A DNA stretch of 56,786 nucleotides from NCBI GenBank assembly GCA_009780275.1, contig WRAI01000013.1, positions 1 to 56,786 on the forward strand. The letters run 5' to 3'. This stretch comes from Oscillospiraceae bacterium (GTDB taxonomy: Bacteria; Bacillota; Clostridia; Oscillospirales; UBA929). The translations under genes were made by a program, and so were the position numbers. The stretch's first letter is position 1. Every line of letters starts with the position of its first letter. Shown here piece by piece: positions 8,355-15,492 of the stretch. Under the pieces are notes generated by a model. It was not told the origin of the DNA. It made no database searches and worked only from the letters and a program-made list of their open reading frames with translations.

Positions 8355-9596
8355 ATGTTATTTGCCATTTTGACAATAGGCTGCAAAGCCAATCAGTCGG
8401 AGTCAGCTGTTTTGGCAGCCGAAATGGTGGCGCGAGGACATACACAGGTCAATTGGCATGATGCCGCCGATGCTTATGTTATCAACACTTGCACTGTTAC
8501 GGCAAGCAGTGATAGTAAGTGCCGCGCAGCGATTCGGAAAGTCAAAATGACGCGTTCCGACGCGGTGGTTGCCGTGATGGGCTGTCTTTCACAACTGGAG
8601 GATTTATCCGAACTGAGCGTGGATGTGGCGCTGGGAACGGACAATCGGGGAGACATGGTTGAACAGTTGGAAGCGGAAATTGCGTGTAGGGGCGGCACCA
8701 TTCTACCCGTAATTGTTGCTGCACGCGGCAAAATGCCGTCTCTACAACGTACGCGGCATCTGCTTAAGATCCAAGATGGCTGCGACAACCATTGCTCGTA
8801 TTGCATTATTCCGACAGCGCGGGGGCAATCATGGTCAATGTCGCAAGATGAGATTTTAGTGCAACTGCGCAGCTTAGAAGATGTAAAAGAAGTTGTCGTC
8901 ACCGGCATTGAGATTGCCTCGTATGAACCCTCGCTGTCGGCGCTGATTGCCGCAATGTGTCAAACGCGTCCCGATATTCGTTTTCGTCTTGGCTCGCTTG
9001 AACCACGCATCATTACCGACGCATTTTTGAATATAATGGATGGTTTGCCGAATGTTTGTCGCCATTTTCATGTGCCGCTGCAAAGCGGTTGTGGCGCAAC
9101 GTTGGCGCGCATGAACCGGCAATACACAACGACGCAATTTTCCGATTGCCTGGCAAACATCCGAATGCGGTGGGATGACGCGGCGATTACAACGGATTTT
9201 ATTGTCGGATTTCCTGGCGAAAGTGAGGCAGAATGGGAAGATTCTTTAGCGTTTTTTAAGTCATGCGGGTTCGCCAAGGCGCATGTTTTTCCCTATTCGC
9301 AGCGAGCGGGCACGCTGGCTGCAAGTATGGACGAGCAGGTCACGATAGCTGTTAAAAAAACGCGTGCAAAAGAGGCGGGTGGCTGTGCCGAGAAAATGTC
9401 GGAAGAATATGCGCGCCAATGGGTTAACAAGAAAGTCGAGGTGTTGTTGGAAGTCAAAAAAGACGGCTTATGGCAAGGGTATGCTGAAAATTATTGTTTG
9501 GCAAAAGTGGATATGGGCGCGGGAGATTTTAAAAATCAGATAGTGCGGGGCATTGTAGTAAGTGTTGAAGGGAAAGTATTGAAAGTGAGAGTGTAG
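8355..9596 (+). CDS. mtaB: tRNA t6A methylthiotransferase MtaB
   Basis: This 413-residue radical-SAM enzyme adds a methylthio group to t6A at position 37 of tRNAs decoding ANN codons. The N-terminal cluster domain starts TIGCKANQSES and contains the further cysteines of INTCTV and MGCLSQ. The radical-SAM triad is Cys143, Cys147 and Cys150. The C-terminus has a TRAM-like region (KVEVLLEVKKDGLWQGYAEN). I chose the ATG at 8355 because AAGGGG lies 8-10 bases before it and because the family begins just ahead of the T-[LI]-G-C-K motif; the ATG at 8337 has no ribosome site. Confidence 0.95.
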   Translation: MLFAILTIGCKANQSESAVLAAEMVARGHTQVNWHDAADAYVINTCTVTASSDSKCRAAIRKVKMTRSDAVVAVMGCLSQLEDLSELSVDVALGTDNRGDMVEQLEAEIACRGGTILPVIVAARGKMPSLQRTRHLLKIQDGCDNHCSYCIIPTARGQSWSMSQDEILVQLRSLEDVKEVVVTGIEIASYEPSLSALIAAMCQTRPDIRFRLGSLEPRIITDAFLNIMDGLPNVCRHFHVPLQSGCGATLARMNRQYTTTQFSDCLANIRMRWDDAAITTDFIVGFPGESEAEWEDSLAFFKSCGFAKAHVFPYSQRAGTLAASMDEQVTIAVKKTRAKEAGGCAEKMSEEYARQWVNKKVEVLLEVKKDGLWQGYAENYCLAKVDMGAGDFKNQIVRGIVVSVEGKVLKVRV

Positions 9597-9635
9597 AAGT
9601 GCGTACTTTACCCTTGCGGCCAACACAGTTCGGCT

Positions 9636-9881
9636 CTACTTTGTCCGCAATTTCTCTAAGACTGGCAAGATACGCGCTTCTGCCATCTCTTTTGGTGCAA
9701 GTTCATCAACGGCACGGAATACAGTTTTTTCATCAATCATAGTCAGGTTTTGTGATTGTATCCATGTAGTAATCGCGTTGAGAATAACACTGCGAAACAA
9801 GAATGGCGTGCCGTCAACTATGGCATCGAGCATGGCACGGCTGTTGCCTTGCCAAATCAGCGTGTTAAAAAAATGATTCAT
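9636..9881 (-). CDS. Small PCP-reductase-like domain protein
   Basis: This is an 81-residue soluble protein. Residues about 15-60 (pattern AIVDGTPFLFR, then a helix, then DEKTVFRAVDE) resemble the small C-terminal domain of protochlorophyllide reductase subunits, which also occurs alone in many Clostridia. No function can be assigned. AAGGAGG lies before the ATG at 9881. Confidence 0.6.
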   Translation of the reverse strand: MNHFFNTLIWQGNSRAMLDAIVDGTPFLFRSVILNAITTWIQSQNLTMIDEKTVFRAVDELAPKEMAEARILPVLEKLRTK

Positions 9882-9914
9882 GTCATGTTCCTCCTTGGCA
9901 ACAGTATATGCGCC

Positions 9915-9937
9915 AAAAAAAGGCGAGTTGCCCCGCC
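9915..9937 (-). terminator. Terminator downstream of rpmF
   Basis: On the minus strand a 6-bp stem (9937-9932 with 9927-9922, one G-U pair) is capped by a GCAA tetraloop and followed by seven T residues. It lies about 90 bases past the rpmF stop and just ahead of the next gene. Confidence 0.8.
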
Positions 9938-9955
9938 CTAGGTGTAGTTTCTTGT

Positions 9956-10011
9956 CGGACAGCGGGCAATAAGATGAGAATATTATCCCAATGTTGCCCG
10001 GATATTGTCCG
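9956..10011 (-). ncRNA. Structured 3' UTR of rpmF (candidate RNA element)
   Basis: Two nested perfect stems, 6 bp (10011-10006 with 9961-9956) and 7 bp (10000-9994 with 9969-9963), are separated by a small internal loop, with a further weak stem at the tip. The element sits between the rpmF stop codon and its terminator. It could be a transcript-stabilising structure or a 3'-derived small RNA. No known family is recognised. Confidence 0.4.
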
Positions 10012-10024
10012 CAGCTACATGCTG

Positions 10025-10261
10025 CTATTCGTCGTCAGTGCCAGTAGACTCCGAGCGCGCTTTACGTACAGCCGTTATGCCGTTTTCCATTTCAATAACA
10101 GTGCGCCCGTTGTATAAGCCGCATGAGCTGCACATACGATGGGCAAGACGATATTCGCCGCAACGGGTGCAAACCAACAAGTGTGGTGTCGCCAATTTCC
10201 AATGCGAACTGCGGCGCTTATTGCGCCGTTGTTTTGATACCTTACTCTTAGGGACTGCCAT
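10025..10261 (-). CDS. rpmF: 50S ribosomal protein L32
   Basis: This 78-residue protein is a structural component of the large ribosomal subunit. The N-terminus [18 protein letters not shown] is diagnostic. Two Cys pairs (CTRCG and CSSCG) make it the zinc-binding form. The C-terminal tail after the zinc module is longer than usual and acidic (ESTGTDDE). The ATG at 10261 has GGAGG 8 bases upstream. The DUF177 gene that often precedes rpmF is absent here. Confidence 0.97.
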   Translation of the reverse strand: MAVPKSKVSKQRRNKRRSSHWKLATPHLLVCTRCGEYRLAHRMCSSCGLYNGRTVIEMENGITAVRKARSESTGTDDE

Positions 10262-10296
10262 ATGATTAACCTCCAAATTTGACCACAGTACAAGAT

Positions 10297-10325
10297 AGTA
10301 TATATCAAACTTTGCGGCTTGTCAA
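10297..10325 (-). promoter_or_regulatory. Promoter of rpmF
   Basis: On the minus strand TTGACA (10325-10320) and TATACT (10302-10297) are 17 bases apart. The promoter lies directly after the mgtE gene end, so rpmF is probably expressed independently of mgtE. Confidence 0.85.
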
Positions 10326-10357
10326 GCCTTTTTATCAAGGCTGCTAAAAAATGAGTT

Positions 10358-11725
10358 TTACAGCAAATGGCTGAGAAAAATGCTCACCGACACAAAATAA
10401 ATCAGCAATCCGGCGATGTCTTTGATAGATGTGATAATTGGTGCCGAGCCTGCCGCTTGATCGATGCCCAGTTTAATGAGCAAAAACGGTACTAAGAAAC
10501 CTAGCAATGCCGCCAATGTCATGGTGATGACTAATGAAAGTCCGACGGCTAAGCCGAGCATGACTTCGCCTTGCCAAATTGTTGCGACAGCGCCTGAAAG
10601 TATGCCGACGACAACGCCTAAACTGAAACCAATGCCGACTTCTTTGATAAAATGTTTGAAAAAATGGCTGACATTAACGTGTCCCAGCACGACGCCGCGC
10701 GCAAAGACAGTCGATGACTGTGTGCCGACATTGCCGCCCATATCCATAATTAACGGAATAAAAATCGCCACCGCCGCAATCGATTCAAGCACATCCTCAA
10801 AACCCTCAATCACAAAGCCGGCTAATACGCCGGCAACAAGCGTGATAAACAAAAAGGGAAGACGCACTTTCCAGATGCTCAAAAGACTGCCGCTGATGAG
10901 GACTTCGCTGCGATTGGCTTCTTTTTTTGCAAGAATACCGGCTTGCGTAAACATATCTTCAGTAGCTTCTTCCTCCAAGATATCCATAGCATCGTCAACA
11001 GTGATAATACCGACCAGGCGGTTCTCCTTATCGACGACAGGCACGGCCAGCCAGTCGAGCTTTTGCAACAGCCGCGCCACTTCTTCTTGGTCTGTATCCG
11101 TTGAAACACTGGCCGAAACATCTTTCATAATGTCTTCGATTTTTTCGTTGGGGTCGGCAATTAGCAACCCGCGCAACGACAAAGCACCTTCCAATTTTCG
11201 GGCGTGGTCGGTGATATAGAGTGTGTAGATAGTTTCTTTATCCTTGGCGTTATGTTTGACTTTTTCCAATGCTTCGGCAGCCGTCATATCACGGCTGATA
11301 CGTACATATTCCGGCGTCATAATGCGTCCTGCCGTCTGCGCCTCATAACCCATGAGTAAGTTAGTCATTTGGCGTTCTTGCGGCGAGAGCGCGGCAATCA
11401 TTTTCTTGGCAACCGTTGCCGGCAACTCATCAAGCAGGCGCACACGATCGTCAGGCGTGAGTTCTTCGATGGCCTCAATGGCGGCCTCGTCGGTAAAAGA
11501 GTGAATGAGTGCCAGTTGGTCGTCGGTATCAAGTTGCTCAAAGACAAACAAAGCCTTGTCTTTGGGTAATAACCGATAGACAATGACTTGGTGTTTCGCC
11601 GGTAATTCCAACATCGTATCGAGGATATCGACTTCGTTGGCGTTAGTGAGCAGGTCTTTGAGCGAGGGCATGTCATTTTGTTTGAGATGCTCTCTGACCA
11701 ATGCCTGAAAGGTAGTTGGGGTCAT
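10358..11725 (-). CDS. mgtE: Magnesium transporter MgtE
   Basis: This 455-residue inner-membrane channel imports Mg2+ and is gated by cytosolic Mg2+. It has the three expected parts: an N-terminal superhelical domain (residues about 1-130), a tandem CBS pair (about 131-255) and five membrane helices (about 280-455) with the conserved MDMGGNVGTQSS pore segment. AAGGAGG precedes the ATG at 11725. The upstream leader contains a short overlapping ORF and a Fur-like box, but no M-box riboswitch could be recognised. Confidence 0.95.
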   Translation of the reverse strand: MTPTTFQALVREHLKQNDMPSLKDLLTNANEVDILDTMLELPAKHQVIVYRLLPKDKALFVFEQLDTDDQLALIHSFTDEAAIEAIEELTPDDRVRLLDELPATVAKKMIAALSPQERQMTNLLMGYEAQTAGRIMTPEYVRISRDMTAAEALEKVKHNAKDKETIYTLYITDHARKLEGALSLRGLLIADPNEKIEDIMKDVSASVSTDTDQEEVARLLQKLDWLAVPVVDKENRLVGIITVDDAMDILEEEATEDMFTQAGILAKKEANRSEVLISGSLLSIWKVRLPFLFITLVAGVLAGFVIEGFEDVLESIAAVAIFIPLIMDMGGNVGTQSSTVFARGVVLGHVNVSHFFKHFIKEVGIGFSLGVVVGILSGAVATIWQGEVMLGLAVGLSLVITMTLAALLGFLVPFLLIKLGIDQAAGSAPIITSIKDIAGLLIYFVSVSIFLSHLL

Positions 11726-11789
11726 GATAATCCCTCCTTAGCGTATTTAGAATATTGGTAATGCAGACACGACTGCCGTCCGGATCCAT
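11673..11789 (-). CDS. Leader peptide ORF overlapping the mgtE start
   Basis: A 38-codon ORF starts with ATG at 11789, preceded by a strong AGGAGGTGG site, and ends at TGA 11675-11673, inside mgtE in another frame. The peptide begins MDPDGSRVCITNIL and then runs NTLRRDYHD. The mgtE ribosome site lies inside this ORF. Alternating acidic and proline residues right after the start are the feature by which Salmonella MgtL (MEPDP) destabilises translating ribosomes at low Mg2+. Control of mgtE by this ORF is inferred. Confidence 0.6.
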   Translation of the reverse strand: MDPDGSRVCITNILNTLRRDYHDPNYLSGIGQRASQTK

Positions 11790-11810
11790 GAGCCCACCTC
11801 CTCTTTCGAT

Positions 11811-11829
11811 TGTAATGATTATGATTATA
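11811..11829 (-). promoter_or_regulatory. Fur-like box over the mgtE promoter
   Basis: The minus-strand 19-mer TATAATCATAATCATTACA matches the 19-bp Fur consensus (GATAATGATAATCATTATC) at 15 positions and overlaps the -10 box. Binding by a Fur-family regulator is inferred; AT-rich chance matches are possible. Confidence 0.35.
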
Positions 11830-11853
11830 TCTCATTTTTGCATAAGTTGTCAA
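11824..11853 (-). promoter_or_regulatory. Promoter of mgtE and its leader ORF
   Basis: On the minus strand TTGACA (11853-11848) and TATAAT (11829-11824) are 18 bases apart. Transcription would start near 11817, giving a leader of about 90 bases that contains the MDPD leader ORF. Confidence 0.8.
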
Positions 11854-11924
11854 TGGTGGGGTCTTAAGAATTTAAAGTCCATAGTTTACACGGCGAAGCC
11901 AGCAAATTAGTCGGTACAAAATGC

Positions 11925-11953
11925 TTGACAAACTAATATTCGCGTGTTATAAT
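11925..11953 (+). promoter_or_regulatory. Consensus promoter for tRNA-Thr
   Basis: TTGACA (11925-11930) and TATAAT (11948-11953) are exactly 17 bases apart and both are perfect. The tRNA begins at 12068, so the precursor would carry a 5' leader of about 105 bases in which I see no other feature. Confidence 0.85.
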
Positions 11954-12067
11954 TAGCTTTGTAAACTACCAAACTAATCAGATGCTCGATGATTACAAAA
12001 TTGATTGTCAGATAGTTATTTTTTAGTATTTGCAAGACATACACGAATTTCAACAATTCGTAATTGC

Positions 12068-12143
12068 GCTGGTATAGCTCAGTTGGTAGAGCAGCTGATT
12101 TGTAATCAGCAGGTCGTCGGTTCGAGTCCGACTCCCAGCTCCA
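12068..12143 (+). tRNA. tRNA-Thr (anticodon TGT)
   Basis: A 76-base class I tRNA with encoded CCA. The anticodon loop reads TTTGTAA giving TGT, and the D- and T-arms are standard (GGTTCGAGTCC in the T-arm). The sixth acceptor pair is a T-C mismatch where related tRNA-Thr genes usually pair. The gene borders an accessory block whose flanking repeat begins two bases after the CCA. Confidence 0.95.
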
Positions 12144-12144
12144 G

Positions 12145-12168
12145 TCTATGCCCCTTATGAGGGTTCGC
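12145..12168 (+). repeat. Left copy of 24-bp direct repeat
   Basis: This 24-mer, starting TCTATGCCCCTTATG, recurs identically at 15368-15391. The two copies flank about 3.2 kb of accessory genes beside tRNA-Thr. It could be an attachment-site core or an unrelated dispersed repeat; no integrase gene lies between the copies. Confidence 0.6.
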
Positions 12169-12196
12169 GAGGTGCGAACCCTCATAAGGGGCATAG
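12146..12196. repeat. Perfect 23-bp inverted repeat
   Basis: Bases 12146-12168 are perfectly complementary to 12174-12196 with a 5-base loop. The left arm is the flanking 24-bp direct repeat. No T-run follows on either strand, so it is not a standard terminator although it lies right after tRNA-Thr. Confidence 0.85.
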
Positions 12197-12260
12197 TATA
12201 TATCTTAGCAAGATAGTGTGATGTCACGAATTTATATTTTGGGCATAAGAGGTGAAGAAA

Positions 12261-12764
12261 ATGTCAGATTGTAAGTATACGAAAATCGAAGATAACATTA
12301 ACGATGTTTTGGTTGGTGAACGGCAAAAACTTGCGTTGGATTTTGTTGATTTCCTTCGCACAAACGATATGCCCATTGAATTGAATATTTTTTGGCATCA
12401 AGGAAGTAAAGGCCACTTTTGGTTTGCCAACTACAAAGAAACGGAAGCCGTTTGCTTTATTCTTATTGATGGCGACCCCAATATCCCTAACTCATGGGAG
12501 ATATTCACCGGCGAAAACGAAAAAAGTGCGCCGGAGTGTACTACCGACGATGAGAAATTAAAAGAAATGGCGTGGCAACACATAAACTTCTGCGGCAAAG
12601 ATTGCGGCGGCAGTTGTAAGCCGGGCAAAAGTAGAATAATACTTGGAAAGAATTTTGATAATGTCTGCGGCTCTGCAATGAACTTTCCCAATCCCGATGG
12701 GGAAACGTTGAACTATGCTAAAAAGCTGATAACGCTTACAATCAATACGATTGACAAGGCATAG
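12261..12764 (+). CDS. Cys-motif family protein of unknown function
   Basis: This 167-residue soluble protein belongs to a family that is repeated in this block. The N-terminal helix ALDFVDFLR is shared with the protein at 13544-14086 (ALDFVAFLR). The C-terminal third has a cysteine cluster, NFCGKDCGGSC, followed by ILGKNFDNVCG, matching the second protein's CYCKSCGNNC and ILGKEIENICG. Four or five cysteines could bind zinc, but this is unproven. I chose the ATG at 12261, which has AAGAGGTG 6 bases upstream; a GTG at 12252 would overlap that site. No function is known to me. Confidence 0.7.
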   Translation: MSDCKYTKIEDNINDVLVGERQKLALDFVDFLRTNDMPIELNIFWHQGSKGHFWFANYKETEAVCFILIDGDPNIPNSWEIFTGENEKSAPECTTDDEKLKEMAWQHINFCGKDCGGSCKPGKSRIILGKNFDNVCGSAMNFPNPDGETLNYAKKLITLTINTIDKA

Positions 12765-12877
12765 TTCTGTTGTGCAAAATAAGCAAAACCAACCATATCA
12801 ACGGCGTATCAAAATAATAGCGAAATTTATATTATCTGCGAAAATAAACAAAATAAAAAAATCAGGAGGGAACAGCA

Positions 12878-13420
12878 ATGTCAATTAACAAAACGATTGA
12901 AATTGATTTAAAATCAATGGTAAAAAAGGAGGTCAGACCTCATTCAAATATTTCTTTATCTTATGAGGACGGTTTTATGATAATGAAAGCCGGAGAGAAC
13001 GATGGTGATGCGTGTATGATGACACAACAACAATTCACCGTACCTATAAAAATTGAATTACGCGCAAAAACAGACAAAACAGACATTAATTTGGAGTTTG
13101 CTCAAATTTGTATAGCATATAACCACGATAAAGTCCGAAACGAATATTTCATTATGGATAATGAGAACGGAAAACATAAGTTCGCAGCCCTGACAGAAAC
13201 ACCTAAGGTCAACGAGTTCGTCGACATTGAATGGATAATTGAAAAAGAAACAATGATTGTCAAAGTAAACGGACAAATACAACATCAAAGCAGCGATTAC
13301 AAATATATACAAATGTATAAGGAATCTCCCGAATACAATTTTTCGTCGGAGATTACCATTAATACATACAACGGGTCGACTTTAACTGTAGAAAGTTTGC
13401 GCGTAACAGATATGAGTTAA
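12878..13420 (+). CDS. Hypothetical beta-sandwich (lectin-like) protein
   Basis: This 180-residue cytosolic protein lacks a signal peptide. Its alternating short beta-strand pattern, the segment NEYFIMDNENGKH and the W-I-I-E-K-E-T-M-I-V-K-V-N-G element resemble concanavalin-like sugar-binding domains that flank regulators in Firmicutes. This is a weak resemblance. AGGAGG precedes the ATG. Its stop codon is followed in the same frame by a 33-codon remnant of a Cys-motif family member, so the gene may have been inserted into or recombined with one. Confidence 0.6.
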   Translation: MSINKTIEIDLKSMVKKEVRPHSNISLSYEDGFMIMKAGENDGDACMMTQQQFTVPIKIELRAKTDKTDINLEFAQICIAYNHDKVRNEYFIMDNENGKHKFAALTETPKVNEFVDIEWIIEKETMIVKVNGQIQHQSSDYKYIQMYKESPEYNFSSEITINTYNGSTLTVESLRVTDMS

Positions 13421-13522
13421 GGCAACCACCATATAGGCTTCACCGGATCAAACGCCGAAGCGGTGGAATGTGCGAAAAAGTTGATGGATATGAGAAAACA
13501 CGCCATCGACAGAGGAGAATAA
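13421..13522 (+). pseudogene. Decayed 3' end of a Cys-motif family gene
   Basis: Directly after the TAA of the preceding gene and in the same frame, 33 codons encode a peptide ending with AEAVECAKKLMDMRKHAID and then RGE before TAA at 13520-13522. This matches the C-terminal helix of the family (first member: GETLNYAKKLITLTINTID). It has no start codon and is read as the remnant of a third family copy. Confidence 0.55.
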
Positions 13523-13543
13523 TGCTTGTAGGAGGAAATGCGA

Positions 13544-14086
13544 ATGTCAGAAATCACTACTTTGGCATATCAAAAGGAACACAAGCCGAAAATTGAAGAA
13601 GTAATTCCTGCAATGTTGAAAAACAATTCTGAAAAGATTGCGTTAGATTTTGTAGCCTTTCTGCGTGAAAGCAAAATAAATCCTACATGGACTCTTCACA
13701 ACGCATGGAAAGTTATGAATAAGGGCAAACCTATTTGCTATATAAGGTTGGGTTGTTGTTTTTGGAGGAGTAAACATAGCGATGATGGTAGGTGGGAAGT
13801 TACGCCATATCTCAATCATATGAGCGAATATGAAAATGCCGTACTTGACGAAGGGTTGCAAGATTTAATTTGGGATAATTTGTGCTATTGCAAGTCTTGC
13901 GGAAATAATTGTGCAGGAAGTGTAAACAAAACAATTCTCGGCAAAGAAATTGAGAATATCTGCGGTGGAAACATCGGCTATCGTTTCCCTGTTCCGATTA
14001 CAAACCCGGATGATACAGAAATCGACGGTATAAAAAGGTTGCTTGAATTAGAGAAAAAAGCAAGAGCAAAGGGTAGTCCAAAATAA
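13544..14086 (+). CDS. Cys-motif family protein of unknown function (second copy)
   Basis: This 180-residue protein is a diverged paralogue of the protein at 12261-12764. Shared blocks are the helix KIALDFVAFLRES and the C-terminal YCKSCGNNC with KTILGKEIENICGG, followed by a terminal helix. It also has a Cys pair in the middle (LGCCFW) that the first copy lacks. The ATG at 13544 has GGAGG 8 bases upstream; the ATG at 13538 lies too close to it. Function is unknown; two intact copies, one remnant and a related larger gene in 3 kb suggest local duplication. Confidence 0.7.
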   Translation: MSEITTLAYQKEHKPKIEEVIPAMLKNNSEKIALDFVAFLRESKINPTWTLHNAWKVMNKGKPICYIRLGCCFWRSKHSDDGRWEVTPYLNHMSEYENAVLDEGLQDLIWDNLCYCKSCGNNCAGSVNKTILGKEIENICGGNIGYRFPVPITNPDDTEIDGIKRLLELEKKARAKGSPK

Positions 14087-14168
14087 GCAGTTTTGGCATT
14101 GCCAAGTCGGTGGCTGCTAATAATTATAATCAATATTAATCAATATTAGGTACAAGGAGGAGGGTAAC

Positions 14169-15309
14169 ATGACAAACTTTGAAGAAATCGCAAAGCAATC
14201 AGCAAAAATACGACGGGAAAGCATAAAACTTATTCCCGGAAATTGTAAAATCAATCCGCAATGTCTTGGTTCTATGACGAACGAGGTGTTTGTTGCGGCA
14301 TTTCGTGAAATGCAACAGCTGTTTATTGACATTTATACTGATGCTGAAAAAGCCCCCTTTGATTGGGGGTATCCGGCAAAAAAATAACTCGATAGAACTT
14401 TGGAGTACGGCTTACAACCGTATTCCAGACTTCTTTTGCGGAATATCAAGGATGAGTACGTTTTCTGACGGCAAGTTGATTGTTTGCTCACAAACCGGCT
14501 TAAAACCGTATGACCCTATGAGTGGCTTTAGGTCTGATACAAATAGTCATAAAAAAATAGATTTAATATTTTACAAGCTGACAGACTTCGGGTTTGAGTT
14601 TGATGGTTACGATAAAAAAGCGGATTCATTTACTGTTTCCTATAATAAAAACCCTATGGTTCTTTATGTTTTACATATGTACGCAAAGTCAATCGATTAC
14701 AGTCCTCAAACCGGAGCCGGGGATGTTAAGTTCAACAGTTTTTCCTACCGTTGGGTTGAAAATCCAAGCGAACAAAAACATGAGCCGATATTTCTTGTGA
14801 AAATGGATATGTCACCGAGAGAATTGCAAGACATTCAGTATTGGCTTTACGATAAAGCGAAAGAATATGGTTATGCTATCGACAAGAAAAAGCCGTTTGA
14901 TAAGAACGCGATAAATTACAAAAAAGGGTCAAAGCAGTTTATGCTTGCCGGAGAAAAACATTTTGGCGAGGAATATTTGGGTAACACCAATAAAATATTT
15001 ACCAAAGTTATATTCCGCAATATATTTGGCTCACATCCAGAAAAAGTTGCGGCATTGGCAAAAAAATGTCCCGGCGTGTTCGGGGAAAGCAGCGCAAATT
15101 GCGACCCAAATTGTAAGGGATTTAATATAAATCATTGCAAAGGCGAAAATAAATACAAGCCGTGCAGCATGAGAATTTTATATTCATTTGACGAAAAAGA
15201 TTTTGCAAACTGCGCTTATAAGTCGTTTTGGTTTTTCAACCCGACATTAGACAGTTTCAAGGATATTTTTGAGTTGTTTGTGATTGAGAATAAGGTTAAA
15301 GTGATGTAG
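14169..15309 (+). pseudogene. Frameshifted Cys-rich hypothetical gene
   Basis: Two overlapping frames make up one gene of about 380 residues. The first (14169-14387, with AGGAGGAGGG before the ATG) ends at TAA just after an A7 run at 14378-14384. The second continues without a break through NNSIELWSTAYNRIPDFFCG to 15309. Removing one A, or a +1 slip, joins them. The C-terminus is cysteine-rich (CDPNCKGFNINHC, then KPCSMRILYSFDE), echoing the neighbouring Cys-motif proteins. It could be a true mutation, a homopolymer sequencing error, or transcriptional slippage. No function is recognised. Confidence 0.65.
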
Positions 15310-15367
15310 CGAATAAGCATTTTGTAAACATTGCTTACGGCTGCAACTCGCATGGTTGTAGTGTTTT

Positions 15368-15391
15368 TCTATGCCCCTTATGAGGGTTCGC
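15368..15391 (+). repeat. Right copy of 24-bp direct repeat
   Basis: Identical over 24 bases to 12145-12168. Unlike the left copy it lacks the complementary right arm, so only half of the palindrome is present here. Confidence 0.6.
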
Positions 15392-15438
15392 ACCATAATG
15401 CCGTACACAAGGCTCGAATACCATCGGTGCGCAAAAAC

Positions 15439-15469
15439 AAAATCCGCAAGCAATTTACTTGCGGATTTT
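15439..15469. terminator. Bidirectional terminator
   Basis: A 12-bp stem (15439-15450 with 15458-15469) has a 7-base loop and A/T-runs on both sides. It separates the rightward accessory block from the leftward DUF4097 gene, which ends at 15493. Confidence 0.85.
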
Positions 15470-15492
15470 TGCTATTCTATCTTAAATAATAA

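Noticed and set aside
11726..11817. M-box riboswitch in the mgtE leader
   Set aside because: The leader is only about 90 bases and lacks the conserved M-box blocks I would expect; it is instead mostly occupied by the leader ORF.
12146..12196. Palindrome after tRNA-Thr as a terminator
   Set aside because: The stem is perfect but no T-run follows, and one arm recurs alone 3.2 kb away, so a repeat or recombination site fits better.
11907..12227. Minus-strand ORF of 106 codons across tRNA-Thr
   Set aside because: It covers the tRNA and the palindrome, has no ribosome site and no protein-like composition.
12145..15391. Complete mobile element or prophage
   Set aside because: No integrase, transposase or phage gene lies between the repeats, so only a possible island scar can be claimed.
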